Positions 1 through 10,000 of a stretch of 64,000 nucleotides of DNA are shown piece by piece. The stretch is from NCBI GenBank assembly GCA_035556135.1, contig DATMFO010000003.1:1364001-1428000 (forward strand). Direction: 5' to 3'. Position 1 is the first letter of the stretch, and each line of letters opens with the position of its first letter. The notes beneath the pieces were generated by a model. That model saw only the letters and a list, made by a program, of their open reading frames with translations. It searched no databases and was not told the DNA's origin. The translations under genes and the position numbers were made by a program. Origin of the DNA: ZC4RG30 sp035556135. GTDB lineage: Bacteria; Pseudomonadota; Gammaproteobacteria; Steroidobacterales; Steroidobacteraceae.

Positions 1-551
1 AGCATCTCCGGCGTGATCGCCAGTTCCCCCGGTTGCAGGCCGAGCAGGCTCGCGTAGTGTTCCGAGCAGTGCAGTGACCCGTCGGGCTCGATGTTCCAGT
101 TCCCCAGCTGCGCCATCTGCTGCGCGCGCGCCAGGCTGGCCGTCATCTTGCGGCTCGATTCCGCCGTGGCGGCGGCGCGAAGTGCGTAGCGCACCCGTTG
201 CGTCAACAGTGGCCACTGGAAGGGCTTGGCGATGAAATCCGTGGCGCCGGACTCGTAGGCGCGTTCGATCGAGCTGGCGTCATCAAGGCCGGTGAGCATG
301 ATCACGGGCACGTTCGCGCCACCTGGCAGCGCGCGGATGCGCCGACAGGCTTCGTAGCCATCAATGCCCCGCATCTGCACGTCGAGGATCACCAGGTCCG
401 CGCCATTTGCGCTGAACCGCTCCACGGCCTGCTCGCCGGAATCGGCCTCCTCGAGTTCAAGGCCGACATGGCGCAGGGCGGTCGCGCACAGCCGGCGCAG
501 CAGCGGATCGTCGTCGACGATGAGGACGCGCGTTCCCTTGATGTCTCTCAC
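1..551 (-). CDS. Response regulator with receiver and PAS domains (3' end outside window)
   Basis: The visible 183 codons start with a receiver domain: acidic pair in VLIVDDDP, phospho-acceptor Asp in LVILDVQM, Thr in IMLTG and Lys in IAKPF. A linker and the start of a PAS fold (AQMAQLGNWNIEPDG) follow before the left edge. Receiver-PAS proteins of this type commonly end in a GGDEF, EAL or kinase domain, which cannot be seen here. The start is a GTG; an in-frame TGA about 45 bases upstream limits the alternatives. It is cytoplasmic. The cognate kinase is not identifiable, and a palindrome lies 67 bases upstream. Confidence 0.85.
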   Translation of the reverse strand, partial: MRDIKGTRVLIVDDDPLLRRLCATALRHVGLELEEADSGEQAVERFSANGADLVILDVQMRGIDGYEACRRIRALPGGANVPVIMLTGLDDASSIERAYESGATDFIAKPFQWPLLTQRVRYALRAAATAESSRKMTASLARAQQMAQLGNWNIEPDGSLHCSEHYASLLGLQPGELAITPEM

Positions 552-960
552 GAGGTTACGGACCCTGCACAGGATTGTGCACCGTCAGTATCGGCAGCGC
601 TTCGCCCGGGAGTACTCAGGGTTCACCCTAAATGCAGCGCAACAACGCCCGATCCGGGGGTCGGCTTGCGGAACTGTGACGGGGCTCTCCCGGCATCGAG
701 TGCACCAGGGGCGCCTTGCGGCGAGTCGATCCGGACGGCATGTCCTTGATCGCCGACATGTCTTGTGGCCGAGACGTTTTGTGCGGCGGCCCAGCGACGA
801 ATAGTTTGCCCCGACAAGCCAAGCCTTCGGTCTGACGGTCAGTGACCGGCACAGATTGGAAAGCGGCCGATCGCAGGGAGGCGGTTGCCAGCCTCTCCAC
901 GTGCCCCACTCATGCCGGACCGATTGCCGTGCCCTCACCCAGCCCCAGGAGTTCCATGGC
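552..960. other. Intergenic stretch of about 410 bases without a convincing gene
   Basis: This separates the leftward response regulator from the rightward Ig-like gene, so it should hold two divergent promoters. I see no clear -35/-10 pair and no riboswitch that I recognise. It contains a short palindrome at 618-629. On the - strand at 623-817 there is a short reading frame with a helix-turn-helix-like stretch (LGLSGQTIRRWAAAQ) that is cut off by an in-frame stop; I regard it as a chance frame or a decayed fragment. Confidence 0.5.
618..629. promoter_or_regulatory. Candidate operator palindrome upstream of the response regulator
   Basis: AGGGT and ACCCT flank a TC centre, giving a perfect 5-base inverted repeat 67 bases upstream of the response regulator start. 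Its position and symmetry suit a dimeric regulator. No second copy was noticed elsewhere in the window, so the assignment is tentative. Confidence 0.25.
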
Positions 961-1866
961 ATGACGATACGCAAAGTTCCTGCATTGCTGGCCGCCCTGG
1001 CCAGTGTCCTGTTTTCCATTCCCGCCACTCACGCGGCAACCAACCAGCCTCCCAGGATCTCCGGCACGCCGCCGGCTTCGGTCCAGGCCGGCAAGAGTTA
1101 TTACTTCCAGCCGCAGGCCTATGATCCGGAGCGCAGGCGCCTGACATTTTCGATCACGAACAAACCTTCGTGGGCGCAGTTCAGCTCCAGCACCGGGCGG
1201 CTGTACGGCACGCCGGCCACGCGCCATGCAGGCACCACCTCTGGCATCGTGATCCGCGTCAGTGACGGCAGGCTCAGTGCAGCCCTGCCGAGTTTTTCCA
1301 TCACGGTGACCAGCGGCACTGCCAATCGCGCGCCTGTCGTTTCCGGAACACCAGCCACCACGGCGACCGTGGGCACGGCGTGGAGCTTCCGCCCGACCGG
1401 CAGCGATCCGGATGGCGATGCCATCACCTGGTCGATCGCCAACAAGCCCAGCGGCGCCACGTTCAGCACTTCCACGGGCCAGCTGGGCTTTACACCCACC
1501 GCCACGGGAACCTGGAGCGGCATCGTGATCACCGCCACTGACAGCAAGGGCGCCGCCGCGTCGTTGCCGTCATTTGCCATCACGGTGAACGCGAAGGCGA
1601 CCACGGGCTCCGCCACACTGAGCTGGCAGGCGCCGGTGCAGTACACGGATGGCAGCCAGCTGGCGCCCTCCAGCCTTGGCGCATTCCGCATCTACCGTGG
1701 CACCAGCGCGAGCAACCTGTCGCGCGTGGCCGAGGTGGACGGACAGGCAACCTCATTCGTGGTGCAGAACCTGCCGGCTGGCACGCATTATTTCGCGGTG
1801 ACTGCCGTGACCACGGCCGGCGCGGAGAGCGCGCGATCGGCAGTGGGGTCCAAGACAATTCGCTGA
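961..1866 (+). CDS. Secreted protein with two Ig-like (He_PIG-type) domains and a fibronectin III-like domain
   Basis: The 301-residue product begins with a Sec signal peptide (MTIRKVPALLAAL, cleavage near THA-AT). Two cadherin/Ig-like repeats follow, at about residues 27-120 and 125-212. Each has the pattern PP(V)ISGTP...V..G..Y.F.P.A.DPDGD.LT(F/W)SI.NKPSWA.FS..TG.L.GTP typical of putative Ig (He_PIG) modules. The last 85 residues (LSWQAP, AFRIYRG, AGTHYFAVTAV) look like a fibronectin type III fold. The start is the ATG after an AGGAG box at about 946-950. Such proteins sit on the surface or outside the cell and often bind polymers; the ligand here is unknown. Confidence 0.8.
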   Translation: MTIRKVPALLAALASVLFSIPATHAATNQPPRISGTPPASVQAGKSYYFQPQAYDPERRRLTFSITNKPSWAQFSSSTGRLYGTPATRHAGTTSGIVIRVSDGRLSAALPSFSITVTSGTANRAPVVSGTPATTATVGTAWSFRPTGSDPDGDAITWSIANKPSGATFSTSTGQLGFTPTATGTWSGIVITATDSKGAAASLPSFAITVNAKATTGSATLSWQAPVQYTDGSQLAPSSLGAFRIYRGTSASNLSRVAEVDGQATSFVVQNLPAGTHYFAVTAVTTAGAESARSAVGSKTIR

Positions 1867-1950
1867 TGGGACGACTCCGTAAGGCCGGTCCTACATCCGC
1901 GCGGTGCGCAAGTACCGGCACCCATGGGAGGCCACGTGCCAGAATGAGCC

Positions 1951-2334
1951 GTGGCCTCCGCCCTTTACCGCCGCTACAAATCGCGCAATGCCGGTGAACG
2001 CCCCTCCAGGGGACGGGACCAGCTGGATGAAGCTTTCTATCGGCTGGCGCAGGTCACTCCACGCCGGCTGAAGCCGGCACTGGACTGGCTGCGCAGCAGC
2101 CGCTCGAAGCCGGTGCGCATCCCGCTCGGCATCCTGTGCATCATCGCCGCGTTCTTCTGGTTCCTGCCGGTGGTGGGGCTGGAATTCTTCCCGCTGGGAC
2201 TGCTGCTGCTGGCACAGGATGTGCCCTTCCTGCGCCGGCCTGCAGCCCGGCTGACCCTCTGGCTGATCAGCCTGTACGAGTGGGCGGGCAGGAAGTGGCG
2301 CGCCTGGCGCAGCCGCCAGAAGCGCCAGCACTGA
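1951..2334 (+). CDS. Small membrane protein of unknown function
   Basis: The 127-residue product has a basic N-terminus, one strong hydrophobic stretch at about residues 54-85 (LGILCIIAAFFWFLPVVG then FPLGLLLLAQ) and a basic, tryptophan-rich C-terminal tail. The hydrophobic part probably forms a hairpin or two short membrane segments. It starts with GTG; the nearest in-frame ATG upstream is followed by a stop. It faces the next gene with only 7 bases between them and no visible terminator. I do not recognise a family with confidence. Confidence 0.6.
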   Translation: MASALYRRYKSRNAGERPSRGRDQLDEAFYRLAQVTPRRLKPALDWLRSSRSKPVRIPLGILCIIAAFFWFLPVVGLEFFPLGLLLLAQDVPFLRRPAARLTLWLISLYEWAGRKWRAWRSRQKRQH

Positions 2335-2341
2335 CTCACAT

Positions 2342-4408
2342 TCAGGGACCGGACGGGGGCATCAGGTAGCCGTGGCCGGTCATCTTCGATTCCGGCCGCA
2401 CTTCGCAGGGCACACAGTCCGGCCAGAAGTTCCGGGGCTCGCGGCCGCTGACCGGATTGCGGTAGTGGAACCACATCGGCAGGATGCCCGGCCATTCGAT
2501 GGGCTGGCCCGTGCCACCGCGCAGTCCTTCGGTTCGCCTGGGAATCGCCGTCATCAGGATGTCCGGCGGATAACGCGTGAGCAGTGCGCTGGGCCGCGAG
2601 GGCGGCCGATCCGCTCCAACGGGCTTCACGCCCGACCAGCCGCCCTTCCAGCCAGCCGAAGTCATGTAGTGCTCGTCGATCTCCAGTGCCCACAGCCGCC
2701 AGATGCCGTCCTCGATCACTGTCTGGTCGTTGGGATACATGCCGGAGGAGAAAGAGGAGTTGTTGGGGCGGCCGTCTGCCTGCTTTGCCGTGGCGGTCTG
2801 GATCAGACGCACGCGCGAGGTGGTGGAACGGCCGTCCTCCGCGGCAATGATCACCGGCTGGATACGCCAGTGGTAGGCGATGCCCGTGCGCACCCGCGTG
2901 GCGCCCTGCGAGGTGCCGTAATTGGCATTCACCGCGCCGATGATGCGCTCGGGGCCGAAGTAGTAACCTGCGAAGGGGGAGTGCTTGTGGCCTTTCTGCG
3001 CGAAGATTCCGGCCATTTCAGGCCACTGGAAATCATCGATGTAGAAACCATAGGCAGAGGAAATGTTTTCCGTGCCTTCCCAGGCCGCCGCGCGTGCATA
3101 CGCCTTGCGCGCCCCGGCCAGCCTTGCGGCCTCACTGCCACCAGGTGCCGTACGCGCCGCCGGCGCGATGCGGCCGGTCAGCGGCGTGGCCGCAAGCAGC
3201 CGCTGCCCTGATGTGCTGATGGCCTTGCCGGTCACCGGATGCAGGTCGGCAAATGCCATGATGGAACGATTGTCCGGCGCGTTCAGCCCACCCGTGCCCC
3301 AGCCCCCGGCGTAATCCGCCTTCACCACTGGCTGGATGCGCATCTCGCGTACCTTCCAGATGCCGCCCTCCTTCACGAAGCGGTTGCGGAAGACATTGAA
3401 CTCCCAGTGCTGGGTGCCCTTCTCCGCCTCACCCACCTGGGCCAGTTCCAGGCCGCGGCTGATGGCCTCATTGCCACCTGCTTGCACACGGACGATGGCA
3501 TCGAAGACGGGGTGGTCATTGAGCACGCCCTGCGTGAGTCCCGCCGGGCCCATGCGCTCCATCGCGCGGCGCACGCCCTCGGGGCCCTTGAAGGTGCCGA
3601 CGCCGATGATCTCGAGCACGCCATCCTTCGCGAACAGGTCCACCACGTCATCCCACATGCGCCGGTCCACGTAGTAGCCGTAGGCATGCTGCAGGTTGCG
3701 GACCTTGTCCTCGTCGTTGAGCCTGGCAATTCGCTGTTCCAGCGCGGCCAGCGACACACCCGCGCGCGGCGGGGAGCCTGCAGCCGGGGGCAGCGGAATG
3801 CCGGATTCCTCCAGCGTGAAGTGATACGGCACCACGGGCAGTTCGCCATTGCCGGCGTTGCTCCAGCCGTCCGCGTAGTTGCCCTCGTACTGCGGGTAGT
3901 AGCGGGAAACGGCGATCTTCCAGGTGCCGCCATCGCGGCGGTACTCGTTCTCGTAGATGCCACCTTCGATACGCGTGGCGCCACGACCATCGCCCTGCAT
4001 CAGCAGCGCCATCCAGCGCGCCTTCGCGGACCTGCCGTCAGCGGACAGGTTGGCCAGCGGCTGGTCGATGAATTCGAAGTGCATCGCGCCCGGCGCCAGG
4101 CCCTGGCGCCCGCCGCCCTGCCTTGCCGTGAGCCACCTGGCGATGGCGGTACTGCCAGTGACCCGTTCCTCGCCATGGATGAACTGCGCATCACTGGCGA
4201 ACAGCGCCCCCATCTCGTTCCAGAGGCCCGCCTGTGCCAGGTGTACATAGGTGCGCTGCAGGTCCTTCACCTGTCGCAGCGACTCGAGCCTGCCGACATC
4301 CTGAGCCAGCGCGTCCAGTGAATCAGCGGCAGCGTGCGCACCTGCGCCGGTCAGCGCCAGCAGTGCGACGGCCAGCAGGCGCCTGCCGAGGGGAAGGATG
4401 CGGTTCAT
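2342..4408 (-). CDS. Exported protein with three SnoaL-like (NTF2-fold) repeats
   Basis: The 688-residue product has a Sec signal peptide (LLAVALLALTGAGAHA). Three NTF2-like modules follow, at about residues 30-175, 225-375 and 430-585. Each module opens with the same helical signature (LQRTYVHLAQAGLWNEM; LQHAYGYYVDRRMWDDV; ISSAYGFYIDDFQWPEM) and then FA.DG/A. Repeats 1 and 2 also carry the IYENEYRRDGGTWKI-type strand. The C-terminal tail (YRNPVSG) matches the tails of the two- and one-repeat relatives at 57952-60086. SnoaL folds include dehydratases, isomerases and pure binding proteins, so the activity cannot be named. A GGAG box lies 7 bases before the ATG. Confidence 0.8.
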   Translation of the reverse strand: MNRILPLGRRLLAVALLALTGAGAHAAADSLDALAQDVGRLESLRQVKDLQRTYVHLAQAGLWNEMGALFASDAQFIHGEERVTGSTAIARWLTARQGGGRQGLAPGAMHFEFIDQPLANLSADGRSAKARWMALLMQGDGRGATRIEGGIYENEYRRDGGTWKIAVSRYYPQYEGNYADGWSNAGNGELPVVPYHFTLEESGIPLPPAAGSPPRAGVSLAALEQRIARLNDEDKVRNLQHAYGYYVDRRMWDDVVDLFAKDGVLEIIGVGTFKGPEGVRRAMERMGPAGLTQGVLNDHPVFDAIVRVQAGGNEAISRGLELAQVGEAEKGTQHWEFNVFRNRFVKEGGIWKVREMRIQPVVKADYAGGWGTGGLNAPDNRSIMAFADLHPVTGKAISTSGQRLLAATPLTGRIAPAARTAPGGSEAARLAGARKAYARAAAWEGTENISSAYGFYIDDFQWPEMAGIFAQKGHKHSPFAGYYFGPERIIGAVNANYGTSQGATRVRTGIAYHWRIQPVIIAAEDGRSTTSRVRLIQTATAKQADGRPNNSSFSSGMYPNDQTVIEDGIWRLWALEIDEHYMTSAGWKGGWSGVKPVGADRPPSRPSALLTRYPPDILMTAIPRRTEGLRGGTGQPIEWPGILPMWFHYRNPVSGREPRNFWPDCVPCEVRPESKMTGHGYLMPPSGP

Positions 4409-4527
4409 GTGAGTCTCCGGCAGCCGCGGGAAGAATCGCCCGATACTAGTTCAGGCCCCGGGGCCGCCGCGAGCTTGGGCCGGCAGCCAGCCGTGTCTGC
4501 GGCGGAACTCGTTCGGTATGCGCCCGG

Positions 4528-5430
4528 TCAGCGGCTTCCGATGAGCTCCGTACTGAGGTCCCACAGCCGCTTGCGGGCGGCCGCGTCATAGGCCTGCTGG
4601 TTGGCGCGCGCTTCGTTCTTCTGGTTGAAGTAGAGCCCGCTGCGCCCGGTGAGCGCGGCACCCACGGCAAGCTGCATCACCGCATCGGCCCCGTCTTCCA
4701 CCGAAGACATGGGCTGCCGACCGGCATCGATCACCATGGGTGTGTTCATGAAGGTGGCCGGGTGCAGGGCGTTCACCGTGACACGCGCGGGATCGAGCAT
4801 CCCGGCCAGCGTGATGGTGAACATGATCTGGGCCAGCTTCGACTGCGAATAGGCGGCCGCGGTCTGGTAGCCGTTGCGCATCATCACGTCGTCGAAGTTG
4901 ATTGCCCGCTGGCCGATCGAGGCCACATTGACGATGCGCGCCGGCGCGCCGGCTTCCAGGGCCGGCAGCAGTTCGCGCGTCAGCAGGAAGTGCGAGAGGT
5001 AATTGACCTGGAAAACCAGCTCGTGGCCGTCGGCGCTCTCGCGTCGCGCGTCACTGCCCGCGCCACCGATGCCGGCGTTGTTGACCAGCAGGTGCAACCT
5101 CGGGTGCGCGGCGCGGACACGCCGCGCCAGGGCCCGCACCTCGTCCAGCGAAGCCAGGTCGCCCGCCTCGTACACTGCACGACCCGGGCCACGCGCGGTG
5201 ATCTCTGCGGCGATTTCCCTGCCGCGCTGTTCATTGAGCCCATGCACGATCACGGTGGCGCCCATGGCGCCAAGCCGGCGTGCGACCACCTCGCCCAGGC
5301 CACTGGTGGAGCCGGTGACCAGTGCGGTGCGCCCCCGCATGTCCACGGTGTCGTCGGCCGCAGGCGCCGCCATCGAGGCCAGTGCGAGCAGTGAATGAAT
5401 GCCTGCCAGAAAGATGCGCCGCGTGATCAT
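4528..5430 (-). CDS. Tat-exported short-chain dehydrogenase/reductase
   Basis: The 300-residue SDR shows the cofactor motif TGSTSGLG at about residue 40, NNAG at about 116, the NVAS serine and the catalytic YSQSK. These define a classical NAD(P)-dependent oxidoreductase. The N-terminus (MITRRIFLAG, then a hydrophobic stretch ending APAADDT) fits a twin-arginine signal, which would let a cofactor-loaded enzyme reach the periplasm. A GGAGG box lies 7 bases from the ATG. It lies upstream of, and in the same direction as, the three-repeat SnoaL gene (119 bases apart), so co-transcription is possible. The substrate is unknown. Confidence 0.85.
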   Translation of the reverse strand: MITRRIFLAGIHSLLALASMAAPAADDTVDMRGRTALVTGSTSGLGEVVARRLGAMGATVIVHGLNEQRGREIAAEITARGPGRAVYEAGDLASLDEVRALARRVRAAHPRLHLLVNNAGIGGAGSDARRESADGHELVFQVNYLSHFLLTRELLPALEAGAPARIVNVASIGQRAINFDDVMMRNGYQTAAAYSQSKLAQIMFTITLAGMLDPARVTVNALHPATFMNTPMVIDAGRQPMSSVEDGADAVMQLAVGAALTGRSGLYFNQKNEARANQQAYDAAARKRLWDLSTELIGSR

Positions 5431-5561
5431 CCTTGCCTCCGCCTTCTGTCGCAGTGTACGCCCGGTGATGTGTGCCGCAGCGGCGCTTCGCGGACATTTC
5501 TTACAGCATGCGGGGGCCGGCGGCTACGCCTGCGCATCGCTGCCGGGTATACAAACAGCTG

Positions 5562-6914
5562 ATGCTGCAGCGCTTCGCCATCCCGTTGCTTTTCGCCGGC
5601 TCCATGCTTGCAGGATGCGGCGGCGCCAAACCCGGCACGCTGGAAATGGGCATGGGGCCCTCGCCGGAGTTGCCCGAGCCACGCGGCAGCCTGATCCCGG
5701 TGGTGCAGGTCGCCCCTGTCGCTGGCTGGAAGGAAGGCGCCACTCCGCAGGCTGCGCCCGGCATACAGGCGAAACTGTTTGCCGGTGGCCTCGACCATCC
5801 ACGCTGGCTGCACGTGCTCCCCAATGGCGATGTGCTCGTGGCCGAGACCAATGCACCCGAACGCCCCCAGGCCGTGCCCGGCCGCAAGGGCATCCGCGGC
5901 TTCTTCATGAAGCGGGCGATGGCGAAAGCTGGCGCGGCCACACCCAGTGCCAACCGCATCACGCTGCTGCGGGACGCGGACGGTGATGGCGCAGCCGAGC
6001 AGCGTGCGGTGTTCCTGTCGGGCCTCAACTCGCCCTTCGGCATGGCGCTGGTGGGCAACGATTTCCATGTTGCCAACACCGACGCGCTGGTGCGCTTCAG
6101 CTACGTGGAGGGCGCCACCAGCATCAATGGCCCCGGAACGAAAGTCACCGACCTGCCAGCCGGGCCCATCAACCATCACTGGACCAAGAACGTCATTGCC
6201 AGTCCCGATGGCCGGCTTCTCTATGTCACGGTGGGCTCCAACAGCAATGTCGCCGAAGCCGGCATCGACAACGAGTTCGAGCGCGCGTCCATCCTCGAGG
6301 TGGATGCGCAGAGCGGAAAGTACCGCGTATACGCCAGCGGCCTGCGCAATCCAAATGGGATGGCCTGGGAGCCGGTGACATCGCATCTGTGGGTGGCGGT
6401 GAATGAGCGCGACGAGCTGGGCCACAACCTCGTTCCTGACTACATGACGTCCGTGCAGGAAGGTGGATTCTACGGCTGGCCCTACAGCTATTTTGGCCGG
6501 CATGTGGACGCTCGCATCAGGCCGGCCCGACCGGATCTCGTCGCCACCGCGCTGGTTCCAGACTACGCACTGGGCGCCCACACCGCCTCGTTGGGGCTGG
6601 CGTATTCCGGCGCCAACGCGTTGCCCCCGGCTTTCCACAACGGCATGTTCGTGGGCCAGCATGGCTCATGGAACCGCCGCCCACCCAGCGGCTACCGGGT
6701 GCTCTTCATTCCATTCCGGGATGGAAGGCCCGCGGGGGCGCCGGTGGAGGTGCTGGGCGGGTTCCTCGACGGCGAAGGTTCGGCACGCGGAAGACCCGTC
6801 GGGTTGGCCTTCGACCGCACCGGGGCCCTGCTGGTGGCCGACGACGTGGGCAATGCGATCTGGCGGGTCACCGCGTCGGGCGCAGCTGGCACGGATGATC
6901 CGCCGTTGGACTGA
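5562..6914 (+). CDS. Sorbosone dehydrogenase-like (PQQ-type beta-propeller) lipoprotein
   Basis: The 450-residue protein starts with a lipoprotein signal (LLFAGSMLAGCGG; Cys at residue 18). The rest is a six-bladed propeller of the glucose/sorbosone dehydrogenase family, with HPRWLHVLPNGDVLVAET, LFAGGLDHP, GLRNPNGMAW and NERDELGHNLVPDY all visible. Relatives oxidise aldoses or sorbosone with PQQ and pass electrons to the respiratory chain; some family members have lost activity. No PQQ synthesis genes are in the window. I chose the ATG giving the lipoprotein signal; it has no obvious ribosome-binding site. Confidence 0.75.
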   Translation: MLQRFAIPLLFAGSMLAGCGGAKPGTLEMGMGPSPELPEPRGSLIPVVQVAPVAGWKEGATPQAAPGIQAKLFAGGLDHPRWLHVLPNGDVLVAETNAPERPQAVPGRKGIRGFFMKRAMAKAGAATPSANRITLLRDADGDGAAEQRAVFLSGLNSPFGMALVGNDFHVANTDALVRFSYVEGATSINGPGTKVTDLPAGPINHHWTKNVIASPDGRLLYVTVGSNSNVAEAGIDNEFERASILEVDAQSGKYRVYASGLRNPNGMAWEPVTSHLWVAVNERDELGHNLVPDYMTSVQEGGFYGWPYSYFGRHVDARIRPARPDLVATALVPDYALGAHTASLGLAYSGANALPPAFHNGMFVGQHGSWNRRPPSGYRVLFIPFRDGRPAGAPVEVLGGFLDGEGSARGRPVGLAFDRTGALLVADDVGNAIWRVTASGAAGTDDPPLD

Positions 6915-7027
6915 GACCGCCCGCTCAAGTACCTTTGACCTCCACGGGCGATGGCGCGCCGGGCTGAACGCTTCCAACACCACGAGCCCGCAGACACGTC
7001 CTGGTCGAGTTCCCCGGGGAGGGACGC

Positions 7028-10000
7028 ATGTCGGCCTGGTTCCGGTTTAACGACTGGCCGCTGCGTGCCAGGATAGTCGCGCTGCTGGTTGCCGCATCGC
7101 TCGTGCCGCTTGGCATCGCGACGTGGATCAGCGTAAGCAATGCCCGCACCGACCTCTACCAGAACACGGCGCGGTTGCTGCAGGCACGGGCCGAGATGAT
7201 GGCGCGCCGCATCGACGCCCTCAATGACGACCACGTGCGCATTGCCAGGGTGCTGGCCATATCCTCGCCGGCCGCCATTGAACAGCTCGCCGGTCCGCAA
7301 CAGGATGCTGCGCGGACCCGGGACGTGCTGCATGCACAGCTGGACCGACTGGCGACCGTCGACCGCAACATCAGCGCCATGTCCCTGCTGGATGCCACCG
7401 GCAGGGTGCTGGTATCGAATGAACCCACGCTTGAAGGGCAGGACCTCTCGCGGTTTGGCTTCATCCGTGACGCGCTGGCCGGAGAGGGCTCGATCTCGGA
7501 CGTCTTCCTGTCCAGCATCGGCGGCGAGGAACTGGCGACGCTGGCGTACATCGCGCCAGTCCGTGCACCGGATGGCCAGGTATCAGGGCTTGCCGCGGTA
7601 TGGGTGGATGCAGCCTACCTGGGGGATGTGCTGCGCGGCATGAACGAGAAGGCGGGGCCCGGCAGCATCGCCACGGTGGTCGACAGCCACGGCATCCGCA
7701 TCGCGCATTCCAGCAATCCCGGCGCGGTCTTCCATCCCATCCAGAGCCTGTCACCGCAAGCCATCGAAGAGCTGGAGCAGGAGCAACGCTTCGGGTCACG
7801 TACGCGCAGCCTTGCAGAGGATGTGCTCGGTGGCGTGTGGGAGCCGCAGGTGGACTACCGCGAGCTGCCCGCTGCCGGAATGTTCCGCGGTCCCGTACAG
7901 GGCGGACGCTGGGGAAATGCCATCGCCCAGCACTGCAGCACCGCGCAGTGGACCGTCTTCTACATGGTGCCGGAAGACGTGCTGCTCGACGACGTGGCAG
8001 CCATGGTCCGCTCCAAGCTGCTGTTCGGGGCGGCCATCATGGTGCTGGCCATGGCCGCGGGCCTGCTCTTCGCGTCGGCCATCCTCCGGCCCCTGCGGCA
8101 ACTCTCTGCCGGGGCCGACGCCATCGGTGCGGGCAACCTGGATGCGCGTGTGGCCGTGCGCGGCCGACACGAGCTGGCGGCCCTGGGGCGCACCTTCAAC
8201 GCCATGGCCGAACGCCTGCGCGGGCAGACCGAAGCCCTGAAGCGGGAGTCGGCGGACCAGTACCGCAAGCTGTTCCAGGCCATGACCGATGGCTTCTGCA
8301 CCATCGAGATGATCTTCGACGCCCAGGGTCATGCAGTGGACTTCGTCTACCTGGAGGCGAACCGCGAATTCGAGACCCAGACCGGGTTCCATGACTGCGC
8401 GGGCCGGCGCAAGAGCGAGGTGGTACCGGACCTCGAGCAGCGCTGGCTCGACATCTATGGCCGCGTGGCGCGCACCGGCGAGCCGACGGAATGGGACGAG
8501 GCAATGGGCCCGGATGGACGCCACTATCATGTTCGCGCCTACCGCGTCGGGGGCGCGGACAGCCGGCGGGTGGCCGTGCTGTTCGGCGACATCACCGAGC
8601 GGCAGCAGGCAAAGATGCGCCAGCAGGCGCAGCTGGAAAGCCTGAACCTGCTGCACCAGATCACCCGCGCCATCGGCGAAAGGCAGGACCTCCCCAGCAT
8701 CTTCCAGGTGGTGCTGCGGTCGGTCGAAGACCAGTTGCCCGTGGACTTTGCCTGCATCCTCCTGGGCGAGCCGACGGATGCGCGCCTGCGGGTGGAGCAC
8801 ATCGGCGAAGACAGCGCGCCCGTGGCGGCAAGGATGGGCTTGGAGGAAGGCGGCTACATCGACATCGATGCCAATGGCCTGGCCCGCTGCATGGGAGGGC
8901 AACTGGTGCATGAACCGGAAATCGGCACGGTGCCGTTCCCGTTCCCGCAACGCATCGCCAGCGCCGGGCTGCGTTCGCTGGTGGCAGCCCCGCTGCAGGT
9001 GGAAAGCCGCGTGTTCGGCATGCTGGTGGCAGCACGCCTGCAGCGGGAATTCACCAGCGGCGAATGCGAATTCCTGATGCAGCTGAGCGAACACGTGGCG
9101 CTGGCCGCCCACCATGCGCAGCTCTACGCCGCGCTGCAGAAGGCCTATGAGGACCTGCGCGGAACGCAGCAGGCAGCCATGCAGCAGGAGCGGCTGCGCG
9201 CGCTGGGACAGATGGCCAGCGGCATCGCCCATGACATCAACAACGCCATCTCGCCGGTATCCCTCTACACCGACGCGTTGCTGGAACGCGAGGACAAGCT
9301 GACCGGCCAGGGCCGCAGCCAGCTTGAGACCATCCAGCGCGCCATCCGTGACGTGGCGGCGACGGTGGCGCGCATGCGCGAGTTCTACCGCGACCGCGAG
9401 CCGCAGTCCGCCCAGGCGCCTGTGCAGCTGAACGAGCTCGTGACACAGGTCGTTGAGCTCACGCGCGCCCGCTGGAGCACCATCCCGCAGCAGCGGGGCA
9501 TCACCATCGAACAGCGCAGCGAACTGGAAGCGGACCTGCCGACCGTGCTGGGCGCGGCGAACGAGATCCGCGAGGCACTCACCAACCTGGTATTCAACGC
9601 CGTGGATGCCATGCCCGCCGGCGGCGTGCTCACGCTACGCACGCATGCCGTCGCCCCAGGCCAGGTGCTGCTGGAGGTGCGCGATACCGGGATCGGCATG
9701 GACGAGGATTCGCGCCGCCGCTGCATGGAACCCTTTTTCACCACCAAGGGCGAGCGCGGCACCGGCCTCGGCCTGGCCATGGTGTACGGGATGGCACAGC
9801 GGCATGGCGCTGACATACAGATCGAAAGCGCGCCGGGCCAGGGCACCCGCGTCCGCCTCCTCTTCCGTGCCACCGACAGCGTTCCCGCCGCGGCGACGCA
9901 GACAACCCCGCGCCTCGCGCGCGGACTGAGCATCCTGCTGATTGACGATGATCCGGTGCTGCTGCGCACGCTGCGCGAGATCCTCGAAGGCGATGGCCAC

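Noticed and set aside
623..817. Short - strand frame with a helix-turn-helix-like stretch
   Set aside because: It has a TTG start, an in-frame stop just upstream and a meaningless C-terminus; it is too weak to call a gene or pseudogene.
3239..4321. Long + strand open frame opposite the three-repeat SnoaL gene
   Set aside because: It is an antisense shadow: no family resemblance, and the opposite strand carries a signal peptide and three recognisable repeats.
7796..9232. 478-codon - strand frame inside the hybrid kinase
   Set aside because: The kinase domains on the + strand account for the region completely.
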